Program-made: the position numbers and the translations under genes
The notes under the pieces: generated by a model
What the model was told of the DNA's origin: nothing
The model's input: only the letters and a program-made list of their open reading frames with translations
Databases searched by the model: none
Shown here: positions 34,183 through 42,559 of the stretch, piece by piece
How positions within the stretch are numbered: the stretch's first letter is position 1
Layout of the letters: each line of letters starts with the position of its first letter
Source: Mitsuaria sp. WAJ17
GTDB lineage: Bacteria > Pseudomonadota > Gammaproteobacteria > Burkholderiales > Burkholderiaceae_C
Assembly (NCBI RefSeq): GCF_014174515.1
Contig: NZ_JACJUG010000023.1
Location: forward strand, 28,346-92,345
DNA: 64,000 nucleotides
Direction: 5' to 3'

Positions 34183-35408
34183 GATGGGTCTCCCTCATGG
34201 CGCAGCGGGCGCCCACCACGCTCCCAGCCCGAGGCCCGGCCGCAGGCATAGGCCACGTAGATGGGCAGCTTCCACAGGGCGTACAGAGGCAGGCTCAGCA
34301 GCTCCAGCGGGCCCAGCAGGTCCCGACCCCAGCGCCACCAGGCCCCGGTCAGGGCCAGGACCAGGGCGCCCAGCCCCGCCCCCATCAGCAGGCTTCCCAG
34401 CTGAAGGACCGGGGCCGGCAGGGTGCCCCAGGTCAGCAGGGCCGCCCAGCCCAGCGAGGTGCCGCCCAGCAGGAGCACGTACAGCGCCAGCGGCGGGATC
34501 AGCAGGTCCAGGGCCAGGGCCAGCGGGGCGGCACGGCCCTGGCGCAGCGCCTGGGCGAGCAGGGGCTTCGCGTGCTGGCGCATGACCGCCAGGTGGCCGT
34601 GCTCCCAACGTGTCTTCTGGCGGCGCAGGGCGCCGGTCTGCGGGGCAAAGCCGCTGGTGACGCGCACTTCGGGCAGGAAGCAGGGCGTGTGGCCAGTGCG
34701 GGTCAGCCAGAGGCCCAGCTCCATGTCCTCGGCGACATGGCCGCTGGCCAAGGGCGCCTGCGCCAGCAAGGGCCAGGGAAGCGCCATGCCGGTGCCCATC
34801 AGGTGGCAGGCATCGCCGAGGGCGGAGGTGCCCAGGGGGCGCACCTGGTTCTTCACCCGCATTGCGAACTCGAGGATGCGCGGCATGAGGCCGGCGGCGC
34901 CCGCTGCGCGCATCAGGTCCAGCATCTGGACGGGCCGGCGAGTCGCTGCGCACACCTCGGCGATGCGCTGGGCGGCGCCGGGGCTCAGCCGGCAGTCGGC
35001 ATCGACCACCAGGACAAGGGCGGGAGGGGCCTGGCGCAGGTGATCCACCCCATGGGCCAGGGCATAGCCCTTGCCGCGGCGCTGCGGGTCCCACCGCTCC
35101 AGCACCTCGGCGCCGGCTTGCCGAGCCCGCTCGGCGGTGAGGTCCGCGCAGTTGTCCGCCACCACCAGCAGCCGGTCCCCCGGGGCGAGCTGGGAACGCA
35201 GGGCATGAACGGTGTCCTGGATGTGATCGGCCTCGTCATGGGCGGGCACCAGGATCAGCAGCGGGCCGCGGGGCCTGTCCAGCTGCTCTCGTCGGGCGCG
35301 GGGACAGGCGCGCCAGGCCGAGGCGACCAGGAGCAGCAGGGCCAGTGCCGGCAGGATGAGTGGGAGCAGCAGGCCGAGAAGGGCCAGCAGCAGCACGAGG
35401 GTCAGCAT
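34179..35408 (-). CDS. Processive-type family 2 glycosyltransferase
   Basis: A 409-residue membrane glycosyltransferase. Starts with TM segments (about 2-32), then a GT-A domain: ILVPAHDEADHIQDTV, the nucleotide-sugar metal site in VLVVDADCRLSPG, GHVAEDMELGLWL and the QxxRW-type acceptor motif RRQKTRWEHGHL. C-terminal TM helices (about 300-390) follow. The layout resembles cellulose/hyaluronan-synthase-like enzymes that act on the lipid-linked or growing polymer. The ATG at 35408 overlaps the acetyltransferase gene end by 7 nt, and its stop overlaps the Wzz-like gene. The sugar specificity is not readable. Confidence 0.9.
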   Translation of the reverse strand: MLTLVLLLALLGLLLPLILPALALLLLVASAWRACPRARREQLDRPRGPLLILVPAHDEADHIQDTVHALRSQLAPGDRLLVVADNCADLTAERARQAGAEVLERWDPQRRGKGYALAHGVDHLRQAPPALVLVVDADCRLSPGAAQRIAEVCAATRRPVQMLDLMRAAGAAGLMPRILEFAMRVKNQVRPLGTSALGDACHLMGTGMALPWPLLAQAPLASGHVAEDMELGLWLTRTGHTPCFLPEVRVTSGFAPQTGALRRQKTRWEHGHLAVMRQHAKPLLAQALRQGRAAPLALALDLLIPPLALYVLLLGGTSLGWAALLTWGTLPAPVLQLGSLLMGAGLGALVLALTGAWWRWGRDLLGPLELLSLPLYALWKLPIYVAYACGRASGWERGGRPLRHEGDPS

Positions 35409-35926
35409 GGCAGGGCCTCCTGCGCCGCCCGGCGTGGCTTGATGACGGCAGGCACGCCCACGGCGATGCAGTGGTCCGGCACGTCCTGCAGCACCACCGC
35501 ATTGGCCCCGATGCACACATGGTTGCCGATGCGGATCCGGCCCAGTACCTTGGCGCCGGCGCCGATGTCCACGTGGTCGCCGATCCAGGGCCCGCAGGGA
35601 TCCTCCACCCGGGACAGACCCACGACCACGCCGCTGCGGATGCGGCAGTGCGCGCCGAATCGGGCGAAGCCGCTCACGACGATGCCGCCCGAGTGCTCGA
35701 TCACGAAGCCCGGGCCGAGGGGAACCTCGCAGGGCAGCTCGATGCCCGTAAGGATCTGCACGCCCTTGTAGAGCAGCTTGTAGAGCAGGGAGAAGGGCTT
35801 GCGCAGCCAGGCGGGCCGGATGCCATAGCGCCAGCGTCCCAAGCGATACACCGCAAGAGCCCAGAAGCCCTGCGCGCCCCAGTCCCCACGGTGGGCGAGC
35901 AGATCGGCGCGAAGGTTGTCAAACAT
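35402..35926 (-). CDS. Serine-acetyltransferase-like O-acetyltransferase (left-handed beta-helix)
   Basis: A 174-residue hexapeptide-repeat acyltransferase with a CysE-like layout: helical N-terminus (FDNLRADLLAHRGDWGAQG), then VIEHSGGIVVSGFARFGAHC in place of the CysE catalytic HxTGIVIG region, and repeats such as IGDHVDIGAGAKVLGRIRIG ending in AVGVPAVI. Size and operon place suggest acetylation of a polymer sugar rather than cysteine synthesis. Overlaps its neighbours by 7 and 8 nt, so translation is coupled. Confidence 0.87.
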   Translation of the reverse strand: MFDNLRADLLAHRGDWGAQGFWALAVYRLGRWRYGIRPAWLRKPFSLLYKLLYKGVQILTGIELPCEVPLGPGFVIEHSGGIVVSGFARFGAHCRIRSGVVVGLSRVEDPCGPWIGDHVDIGAGAKVLGRIRIGNHVCIGANAVVLQDVPDHCIAVGVPAVIKPRRAAQEALPC

Positions 35927-36491
35927 GGGGCGCTCCTTGCGATGAGGCGGCGGCTGGCCCCGCGCGACGCAGGCCCAGGACCAGGCAGGCCATGCCGATC
36001 AGTTCCAGGGCACGGCCCAGCGAGAGCGGGCCCAGGCGCTGGGCCAGCCACAGGTCCGTCAGGTGGTGTGAGACCAGGCGCGCCGAGGCCACGCCCAGCA
36101 GCAGGGCCATGCCCCAGGCCAGCGCCGGATGGCCTGCACGGAGGTGGCGGGCGAGGTGGGCCAGGGCCGGGAGGGTCAGGCACAGGGTCGTGAGCTGCAG
36201 GGGGCGGCGCTGGAGGTACCAGCCCTGCTCGCGGGCCAACTGGCGCAGCATCTGGACGAGCAGCACGTCCAGGTGCCACAAGGTCATCAGGGCCAGCAGG
36301 CCCATCGTCACGGCCAGGACCAGCCAGAGACGATGCACGCCGGTGGGCTGCCGTCGCTGCTCCAGCCAGCAGGCCAGCGCCAGTCCGGCATAGGCCAGCG
36401 TGAAGGCCAGCGAGGCCCAGCTGCTCATTCGCAGCGCGGTGCACCAGGCGCTGGTGCACCCGTCGATCCATTGCAGCCAGTCCTCGTTCAT
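35919..36491 (-). CDS. Hypothetical multi-pass membrane protein of the EPS operon
   Basis: A 190-residue protein with about five hydrophobic segments (for example LAFTLAYAGLALACWL, LWLVLAVTMGLLALMTLW, WGMALLLGVASARLV) and short charged loops. I recognise no family. The ATG at 36491 overlaps the acyltransferase stop by 4 nt and the gene end overlaps the acetyltransferase by 8 nt. Such small membrane genes within EPS operons may help export or modification, but nothing in the sequence shows this. Confidence 0.75.
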   Translation of the reverse strand: MNEDWLQWIDGCTSAWCTALRMSSWASLAFTLAYAGLALACWLEQRRQPTGVHRLWLVLAVTMGLLALMTLWHLDVLLVQMLRQLAREQGWYLQRRPLQLTTLCLTLPALAHLARHLRAGHPALAWGMALLLGVASARLVSHHLTDLWLAQRLGPLSLGRALELIGMACLVLGLRRAGPAAASSQGAPHV

Positions 36492-37495
36492 GGCAGGGCT
36501 CCTTGACGGGGTGGGCGGGAGGCGGGCATGCGGCCCTGTCCCAGGAGCGCCAGCCGCAGCCAGGGCAGGCGGGCGATGCCGCGCTCCAGCAGCAGCGGCC
36601 CCGCGATGCCCGCAGCGAGGATCAGGGGCAGCAGCAGCGGGGTGGGCAGACCCAGGCCGCCGCCGACCACGATGCGGGTCGCGGCGGTGAAGAAGGCGTG
36701 GAAGAGATAGATGGGCATCGCGTGGCGGCCAATCCGGGCCAGGGCTGGCTGCTGGGGCGACCAGCGCACCAGCAGCAGGCACAAGGCCAGGCCCAGCAGG
36801 AGCATGGCCAGCGTGCGACGGTCGGGATCCGGGACGGGTGGCCATAGCCACACCCCGCCGGCCAGCACGCCCAGGGCGAGCAGGGGGCCGTTCCAGGGGG
36901 CCTGCAGGGCCTGGCGCGCGCCGGGGTTGGCCAGGGCCTGGCCCACCAGCGCATAGGGCAGCAGGTACAGGGCCCCGTCCAGGCCCAGCCAGCGCGGTGC
37001 GTGCCACAGCAGGCTCAGCGCCGAGAGGGCGGCCACGACGGCCAACTGGCATCCCGGCCGCTGCACCAGATCCAGCGCCTGCAGTGCATGCAGGACCAGC
37101 AGTACCCAGAACAGCGATTGGATGAACCAGAAATGCGCCACCGGCTCCAGGTGCATCCAAGGTGAGAGAACCGGCTGGCCATGGGTCTGCGGCACGGCCT
37201 GTTGCAGCAGTGCGAACAGGGTGCCGACGGTCAGCACCGGCAGCAGGAGCTGGACAGTTTTTTGACGCAGAAACGTCGCCTGAGCCAGCGTCCGGCTGCG
37301 CGACTGGGCAAAGCTCATCCCGGCCAGCAGGGCGAACATGGGCATGCGCAGGCAGACCAGGGCGTCGTTGACCCAGCGCAGCAGGCCCTCATCAATGCGC
37401 AGGCCGTTCAGCGGGTTGGAGCCCACCGCGTGATACAGCACCAACAGCAGGCAGACGAGTCCGCGCAGGGTGTCGATGGCAGGGTTGCGGTCCAT
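36488..37495 (-). CDS. Acyltransferase family 3 protein (polysaccharide O-acylation)
   Basis: A 335-residue membrane acyltransferase with about 10 TM segments. The N-terminal signature AIDTLRGLVCLLLVLYHAVG carries the RG and catalytic His typical of OafA/NodX-type acyltransferase-3 proteins. It probably adds acetyl or another acyl group to the exopolysaccharide at the membrane. The ATG at 37495 sits exactly where a transcript from promoter copy e would begin, so the mRNA may be leaderless; no ribosome site fits. First gene of a five-gene overlapping operon to 32.0 kb. Confidence 0.9.
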   Translation of the reverse strand: MDRNPAIDTLRGLVCLLLVLYHAVGSNPLNGLRIDEGLLRWVNDALVCLRMPMFALLAGMSFAQSRSRTLAQATFLRQKTVQLLLPVLTVGTLFALLQQAVPQTHGQPVLSPWMHLEPVAHFWFIQSLFWVLLVLHALQALDLVQRPGCQLAVVAALSALSLLWHAPRWLGLDGALYLLPYALVGQALANPGARQALQAPWNGPLLALGVLAGGVWLWPPVPDPDRRTLAMLLLGLALCLLLVRWSPQQPALARIGRHAMPIYLFHAFFTAATRIVVGGGLGLPTPLLLPLILAAGIAGPLLLERGIARLPWLRLALLGQGRMPASRPPRQGALP

Positions 37496-37542
37496 GGGGC
37501 CATTGAACGATGGCCGGCCTGGCGGAGTGTGACCAGACTGTG
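37493..37542 (-). promoter_or_regulatory. Repeated EPS-regulon promoter element, copy e
   Basis: On the minus strand CACAGTCTGGTCACA (37542-37528), 19 nt, then GTTCAATGGCCCCATG (37508-37493), whose final ATG is the acyltransferase start codon. This is the best copy of the first element. The 11 bases from CAGTTCTCACA and the following TCACACT are shared with copy f. Confidence 0.75.
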
Positions 37543-37563
37543 AGAACTGCCGGCGACGCGGGC

Positions 37564-38658
37564 TCAGGCGGCCCGTCGGTCCCCGGTGTCCAGCGCCTGC
37601 TCGAAGACCTGAAGCAGGGCGCGGCTGGCGTCCTGCCAGCTGTAGGCGTGGGCGCGGGCATGGGCCCGGTGGGAGAAGCGCAGCCAGGCAGCATCGCTGC
37701 CCAGGAGGAGCTGCTCCAGGCCCTGGGCCAGGGCCACCTCATCGTCACGGGGCACGAGCACGCCTCCGCCGGTGGCCAGCAGCTCGGCAGCCGCCCCCAC
37801 GTCCACCGCCACGACCGGTGTCCGGCAGGCCATGGCCTCCAGCATGGGCAGGCCGAAGCTGTCCCGGCGCGAGCTGAAGAGCCAGGCATCGCAGGCCGCA
37901 TACAGGCCGGGCAGCGCCTCCTGCGGCGGCCGTCGGTGGTGAAGGGCGCCCGGGGGGAGGGGCAGCTGGCGTTGCGGCGGATCCTCGCCCAGGGCCAGGA
38001 CCTGCAGATCCGGGCAGCGCGTGCGCAGGCGCGAGAGCGCGGCCAGTGCGAGGTCGCTGCCCTTCATAGCGGCGCTCGCGTAGGTGAAGCCCACGGTCGG
38101 GCGGGGCTGCCGGCCGCGGGGCGCGGCGTCGAAGAGCTGCAGGTCCACGGCATTGGGCACCACCCGCAGGGGCAGGGGGCCCACCGCCCGTTCCAGCTCA
38201 CAGGCCAGGGCGCCGGAGATGACGACCTTGTGATTGGGCAGACGCAAGGCGGCGTGCACGCGCTCATGGGTGCCGGCCACCCAAGTCTCATAGCCCTGAA
38301 TGAGGTGCACGTTGGCGCCCTTGGCTCGCGGCAGCGCATGCATCCACACCGCGGTCTCCCACCACGTGGCCACGACGATGTCGGCGTCCGGCAGGTCGTC
38401 TGCGACGATGGGGCGATGCCGCTCCAGCACGCGGTGTGGCACGCCTGACAGGGCGATGTGCCCCTGGGTGGCCGCCGGCGTGGGCGAGTGGCCCGAGCAC
38501 CACTCCCGGCGCCAGCGATCGGCCCAGTGCAGCCGCTCCGGTGCATTGCTCACGACCAGCACTTCATGGCCCAGCTCGAGCAGGGCCCGGGCATGGGCGG
38601 CGATCACGCGTGTGCCCCCACTGAGGTTGTCCGACGGGGTGAGGAAGGTGATCTTCAT
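37564..38658 (-). CDS. Family 4 (GT-B) glycosyltransferase
   Basis: A 364-residue GT-B enzyme. N-terminal half: MKITFLTPSDNLSGGTRVI, the usual acceptor-side glycine loop. C-terminal half: VVPNAVDLQLFDAAP, SRRDSFGLPMLEAMACRTPVV (the E-x7-E donor-site motif) and AAELLATGGGVLVP. No membrane segment, so it acts on the cytoplasmic face. The ATG at 38658 overlaps the upstream glycosyltransferase stop (ATGA). A 68-bp gap with promoter element e follows before the next operon. Confidence 0.92.
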   Translation of the reverse strand: MKITFLTPSDNLSGGTRVIAAHARALLELGHEVLVVSNAPERLHWADRWRREWCSGHSPTPAATQGHIALSGVPHRVLERHRPIVADDLPDADIVVATWWETAVWMHALPRAKGANVHLIQGYETWVAGTHERVHAALRLPNHKVVISGALACELERAVGPLPLRVVPNAVDLQLFDAAPRGRQPRPTVGFTYASAAMKGSDLALAALSRLRTRCPDLQVLALGEDPPQRQLPLPPGALHHRRPPQEALPGLYAACDAWLFSSRRDSFGLPMLEAMACRTPVVAVDVGAAAELLATGGGVLVPRDDEVALAQGLEQLLLGSDAAWLRFSHRAHARAHAYSWQDASRALLQVFEQALDTGDRRAA

Positions 38659-39833
38659 GGGGAAGCCTCGCAGAGCTGCTGCAGGTGCTCCACGCGCTGG
38701 CGGAACACGGTCTCCACAGTGTGGTGGCGGGCGAAGTCCAGCGCCTGGCGCGACAGTCGGGCCAGGGCCACACGGTCACGGTCCAGGGCGCAGATCTGGT
38801 CGGCCAGCCCCCGCAGATCGTCGATGGCTGCGCCGCGGCCGATGTCGGCCACCGACAGCAGGCCCGCAAAGGCTCGGTTGAGGTAGCCGGCGATGGGAAT
38901 GCCGCAGGCCAGGGTCTCCAGGTAGGTGCAGGACGGATCGCTCTGGGGATGGGGCATGACGTAGAGATCGACCTCCCGCTGGATACGTGGCACCAGCTCG
39001 GAGGCGAAGTCCAGCGGCCCGACCAGGGTCACCCTCTGCTCCAATCCGTACTGGGCCAGCTGCTGGCGCAGCAGGCCGGTGAGCTCGCCAGCGCCGTAGA
39101 TGCTGAAGTGAAAGGGCAGGTCGCGATCGGACAGCAAGTGAGCCAGGGGCAGCAGCTGGTGGGCGCCCTTCATGCCGATCAGCCGGCCCGAGAAGGCGAG
39201 GTGCAGGGGGCGGCCGGCCAACAGGCTGGACAGGCGCCGCTCCAGCCGCAGCGGACTGGGCAGCGTGGCAGCGGACATGCGCGTGTCGAAGTACAGCAGG
39301 CCGTGGCGATGGGCGTAGTGCTCGTAGGCCGGGAGGCCATTGGCCTGAAGCCCATGAGCCAGGCCGAAGGCGCGGATGCGCTGGCGTTCCACCTGGTCCA
39401 GGAACAGCTGGTGGCGCCAGCGGCGCAACCGTCCCGGCGTCTCGATCCTGATGATCTGGCGCCGTGTCTCGGGGATGTACTCGATGACATAGGCGCAGCG
39501 ACGGTGGAGGCGTCGACACAGCCGGGACAGGCCGAGCTGGCGGTAGTCATCGCCGGCGGCCAGCAGCAGGTCCGTGTGCTGGAGGTGGGAGTCCGTCACC
39601 TGCTGGCTGGGCGGCAGGGCCAGCAGCTCGCAGGGCAGCTGGCCGGTACTGCAGTGCAGGGTGCCGTGCGAGGGCGGCGATCCGTCGGCCAGCCAGGCCA
39701 TGCAGCGCATGGGCCCCTGCCACAGCTCAGCGTATCGGACCAGCCCGTCCAGGAACTTGCGGTCAAGGACCCAGTGCCCGGCGCGATGCCAGACCGGCAC
39801 GGAGGGGAAGAGGGTGAGGTGATGGCGGCTCAC
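38655..39833 (-). CDS. GT-B glycosyltransferase, non-ATG start
   Basis: About 392 residues. The C-terminal donor domain is clear: LHLAFSGRLIGMKGAHQLLPL, YLETLACGIPIAGYLNR (equivalent to the E-x7-E region) and ERTVETVFR-like end helices. The N-terminal half is less typical. No ATG exists in frame at the 5' end. GTG at 39833 (VSRHHLTLFPSVPVW) or TTG at 39848 are the best starts; a TTG at 39899 would overlap promoter copy f and is unlikely. First gene of a two-gene operon with the GT4 gene at 37.6 kb. Confidence 0.83.
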   Translation of the reverse strand: MSRHHLTLFPSVPVWHRAGHWVLDRKFLDGLVRYAELWQGPMRCMAWLADGSPPSHGTLHCSTGQLPCELLALPPSQQVTDSHLQHTDLLLAAGDDYRQLGLSRLCRRLHRRCAYVIEYIPETRRQIIRIETPGRLRRWRHQLFLDQVERQRIRAFGLAHGLQANGLPAYEHYAHRHGLLYFDTRMSAATLPSPLRLERRLSSLLAGRPLHLAFSGRLIGMKGAHQLLPLAHLLSDRDLPFHFSIYGAGELTGLLRQQLAQYGLEQRVTLVGPLDFASELVPRIQREVDLYVMPHPQSDPSCTYLETLACGIPIAGYLNRAFAGLLSVADIGRGAAIDDLRGLADQICALDRDRVALARLSRQALDFARHHTVETVFRQRVEHLQQLCEASP

Positions 39834-39865
39834 GATCAGGGGCGCCAAGGTGGCGTGTTGCTGAG

Positions 39866-39915
39866 GGTGTTGCCATGGTCGTCCGCCGATCGGCGGCAAG
39901 TGTGAGGACTTTGTG
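39866..39915 (-). promoter_or_regulatory. Repeated EPS-regulon promoter element, copy f
   Basis: On the minus strand CACAAAGTCCTCACA (39915-39901), 19 nt, then CGACCATGGCAACACC (39881-39866). The downstream block keeps ATGGC. It precedes the two-gene glycosyltransferase operon and lies next to the decayed cytochrome c fragment. Confidence 0.65.
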
Positions 39916-40110
39916 AGAACTGGGCCCCGCGTTTAGCGCTGGCCGGCAGGGGCAGCAGGTACAGGTGCAAGGCCTGCAGGTCCGGCTCGGCGAAGCGGGC
40001 GAAGGAGCCAAAGGGCATGACGGCGATGGCCTGCCCGCCGCCCTGCGGCCCATGGCATTCGGCGCAGCCCCGGGTGTCGTAGAGGCAGCGCCCGCGGGGG
40101 GGGGCGGTGG
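39910..40110 (-). pseudogene. Remnant of a cytochrome c gene
   Basis: In the 354-bp gap between the flippase and glycosyltransferase genes, one minus-strand frame reads GRCLYDTRGCAECHGPQGGG (haem site CAECH near 40050-40066). After it comes MPFGSFARFAEPDLQALHLY, the axial-Met region and last helix of class I cytochromes c. Intact proteins have about 40 more residues between these parts and a signal peptide before them, so this is an internally deleted, truncated relic. No good start is present. It suggests that genes were inserted or rearranged at this point. Confidence 0.6.
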
Positions 40111-40187
40111 AGGCGAACAAGCCGCAGGCGGCCGTGGCGCAGTCTTTCACGGGCCCGGGGGCTTGTCCGGCGCCTGGCGTCGGGCGT

Positions 40188-41597
40188 TCAGGGCAGCAGG
40201 CGGTGCCCCCCGCCGAGTCCGGTGGCCAGGGCATGGCTCAGCAGGAGTCCAGTGCCCGCAGCGAGCAGCGCGGCCGGCAGCCACAGCCAACTGCTGCCCG
40301 GCCGCAGCAGGCCTTGACGGGCCAGGTAGTGCAGGCTCAGCGGCCAGGCCGCGAACTGGCAGGCCACCACGGCGCCCAGGGCCGCGATGGCACCGCCCCA
40401 GCTGTGCGCCAAGGGGACGACCACCAGAAGCGCCGCGCCTCGCAACAGGTTGTTGGCACTGACGCGGGCTGCGTGGCCCTGCACGAACATCAGTTGCTCC
40501 ACCACCTGCTGGCGCAGAGCAAGCAGGCCCAGGGACAGGATCTGCAGGTCCGCGGCGGCCGGTGCATAGCGGCGGTCATAGCCCAGGTGGATGATCCAGG
40601 GCCCCAGGCTGAACATCAGCCCGGCGGCCAGGCCCAGGGCCAGGTCGGCATGGCGCTGCAGCCGCAGGTAGCGCACGGCCAGAGTGCCGGGATCGTCGCG
40701 TCGCGCCGCGCTCAGCCCCGCCAGGACGATCTGCCCGTTCAAGGCCGCGAACAGCCCGGCCACGGCGGCGACCAGCGTGCTCGCGATAGCGAAGAGCCCG
40801 AAAGCGGTGGTGCTGAGCAGGGCGCCCAGCAGGAGCTTCTCTGCGTGTGCTGCGATGAATCCCAGCGCCGAGGACGCCACCATCCATCGGCCCGTCCCCA
40901 GCAGATCCTTCAGGGCCTCCCGGTCCCAGCAGGGCCGCAGGCGCGGGCCGCCCAGCAGCAGGTGGCTGCCCAGCGTTCGCGCGGCGGCGCTGGCGACCAC
41001 GCCGGCAGGCAGGGCCCAGGGGGAGTGAGTCAGCGCGGCCACCGCCACGGTGAGCCCCAAGGCGACCAATTGGGCCATCAGCTCCAGCCGTGCGAGCGCG
41101 GCGCCGCGCAGTTCGCGCTGCGCCAGGGCGATCTGCTGCGACTCGGCACCTTGCAGCAGCGCGCAGGCCGCAAAGGCGAGCACCATCGCAGGCAGCCGGG
41201 GATCGCCGAAAGCGGAGCTCCGGGGCAGCCAGCCGCCCTGCTGCAGGGCGGCCAGGCCCAGCGACACCACCACCACCACGGCCGCCAGAAGCACGGCGCG
41301 CAGGCCCTGCAGCGCCCAGGCCGAGCCCAGGAAGCGCGCGTCGCTGCGGCGGTGCTGCACGACGATCTGCCACAGGCCCAGGTCCGAGCACATGACCAGG
41401 GCGAAATACACCGTGTTCAGGGCCGCCATGAGGCCGAAGGCATCCGGTGCCAGCAGGCGCGCCAGGACCAGGTTGCCGCCCAGGCGCAGGAGCTGGCTGC
41501 CCAGTTGGCTGCCCGCCAGCCAGCTGGCCGCGCGCAGCAGGGGGCGGCTGCCCGCGCCTGCCGCCGGACGCTGCAGGGGCAGGCTGGGGCTCACCAT
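40188..41597 (-). CDS. Oligosaccharide flippase (Wzx-type, MATE-like/PST family)
   Basis: A 469-residue membrane protein with 12-14 hydrophobic segments. The N-terminal signature GSQLGSQLLRLGGNLVLARL followed by LAPDAFGLMAALNTV is typical of polysaccharide transporters that flip lipid-linked repeat units. Further segments include LGFIAAHAEKLLLGALLSTT, a family-typical middle region. The start ATG at 41597 overlaps the upstream glycosyltransferase end by 7 nt. Last gene of the wza-led operon from 46.5 kb; the cytochrome relic follows. Confidence 0.92.
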   Translation of the reverse strand: MVSPSLPLQRPAAGAGSRPLLRAASWLAGSQLGSQLLRLGGNLVLARLLAPDAFGLMAALNTVYFALVMCSDLGLWQIVVQHRRSDARFLGSAWALQGLRAVLLAAVVVVVSLGLAALQQGGWLPRSSAFGDPRLPAMVLAFAACALLQGAESQQIALAQRELRGAALARLELMAQLVALGLTVAVAALTHSPWALPAGVVASAAARTLGSHLLLGGPRLRPCWDREALKDLLGTGRWMVASSALGFIAAHAEKLLLGALLSTTAFGLFAIASTLVAAVAGLFAALNGQIVLAGLSAARRDDPGTLAVRYLRLQRHADLALGLAAGLMFSLGPWIIHLGYDRRYAPAAADLQILSLGLLALRQQVVEQLMFVQGHAARVSANNLLRGAALLVVVPLAHSWGGAIAALGAVVACQFAAWPLSLHYLARQGLLRPGSSWLWLPAALLAAGTGLLLSHALATGLGGGHRLLP

Positions 41598-42559
41598 GGC
41601 CGCGCGGGGCTGCGCTGCCCGCCTCCGGTCTCAGTCCAGGCCTGCCAAACCTCCTCGCAGTGCTGGGCCCATTCGCGCCTGCGCTCCTGCTGGCCTCGCA
41701 TCCAGGCCCGGAGCTGGCGCAGGCGGTGCCAGCTGGTCTCCAGCAGGCACCAGCCGGCCGCCGCCCACCAGCCATGCTGCTTGCGGTAGTACAGCAGCGC
41801 ACTGCGCATGCGCCAGCGTTCCAGCTGGGACCCGGCGCGCGACACCCTGCCCTTCGCGGCGCTGCGTGCCGAGACCCCACCGATGTGCGTGGCCTTCAGG
41901 CAAGGCCAGTATTGGACGTGAAGGCCCATGTCGCGCAGGCGCCGGCAGAAATCGACCTCCTCGTAGTACATGAAGAAGCGCTCGTCGAAGCCGCCCAGGC
42001 CCAGGAACACGACGCGGGGTATGAAGACGAAGGCGCCCGGGATCCAGTCCACCTGCGCTGCCTGCATGGGGTCGGCCCAGCGGCGGTCCAGGCGCCCGAA
42101 CAGGCGGTGCGTGGGGTGGCGGGTAGCCAGGCCGGACAGGGTGAAGAGCTCGTCCAGCAGGGTGGGGAACATGCGCGCCGAAGGCTGCAACTGGCCGTCC
42201 GGCGACATCAGCACGCCGCCTCCCATGCCCACGGCCGGATGGGCGTCCATCAGGGCCAGTCCTTCGCGGATGCTGCCGGGCAGCGGCACGGCATCGGGGT
42301 TGAGCAGGAGCAGCATGTCGCCCCGGGCTCGCGAGGCGGCCAGGTTCACTCCAGCCGCGAAGCCCAGATTGACGGGGCTGGCCACGAGGTGGATGAGGTG
42401 CTCCCAGGCAGCGAGCCGCTCTGCGCTGCCGTCGGGCGAGGCGTTGTCCACGACGACGATCTCGTTGTCCAGCGCATCCAGCTCCTCATGCAGGCGCGGG
42501 ATGAGCGCGTCCAGCAGCCCGGCGGAGTTGTAGCTGACGATGAGGATGGAGAGCTTCAT
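41591..42559 (-). CDS. Family 2 rhamnosyl-type glycosyltransferase
   Basis: A 322-residue GT-A enzyme. MKLSILIVSYNSAGLLDALI, EIVVVDNASPDGSAERLA, NLGFAAGVNLAASRA, LLLLNPDAVPLPGS and FMYYEEVDFCRRL (with the ED-type catalytic acid) form the classic pattern of the WbbL/RfbN-like group, which includes many rhamnosyltransferases. Cytoplasmic. The ATG at 42559 overlaps the neighbouring GT4 gene by 4 nt. The exact sugar is inferred only at family level. Confidence 0.92.
   Translation of the reverse strand: MKLSILIVSYNSAGLLDALIPRLHEELDALDNEIVVVDNASPDGSAERLAAWEHLIHLVASPVNLGFAAGVNLAASRARGDMLLLLNPDAVPLPGSIREGLALMDAHPAVGMGGGVLMSPDGQLQPSARMFPTLLDELFTLSGLATRHPTHRLFGRLDRRWADPMQAAQVDWIPGAFVFIPRVVFLGLGGFDERFFMYYEEVDFCRRLRDMGLHVQYWPCLKATHIGGVSARSAAKGRVSRAGSQLERWRMRSALLYYRKQHGWWAAAGWCLLETSWHRLRQLRAWMRGQQERRREWAQHCEEVWQAWTETGGGQRSPARPW

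Noticed and set aside
39834..39899. TTG at 39899 as start of the GT-B gene
   Set aside because: It would place the start beside the upstream element of promoter copy f and ahead of the predicted transcript start.
39901..39915. CRP-like site (TGTGA repeats)
   Set aside because: The TGTGA half-sites are direct repeats 11 bp apart, not the inverted TGTGA-N6-TCACA of CRP.
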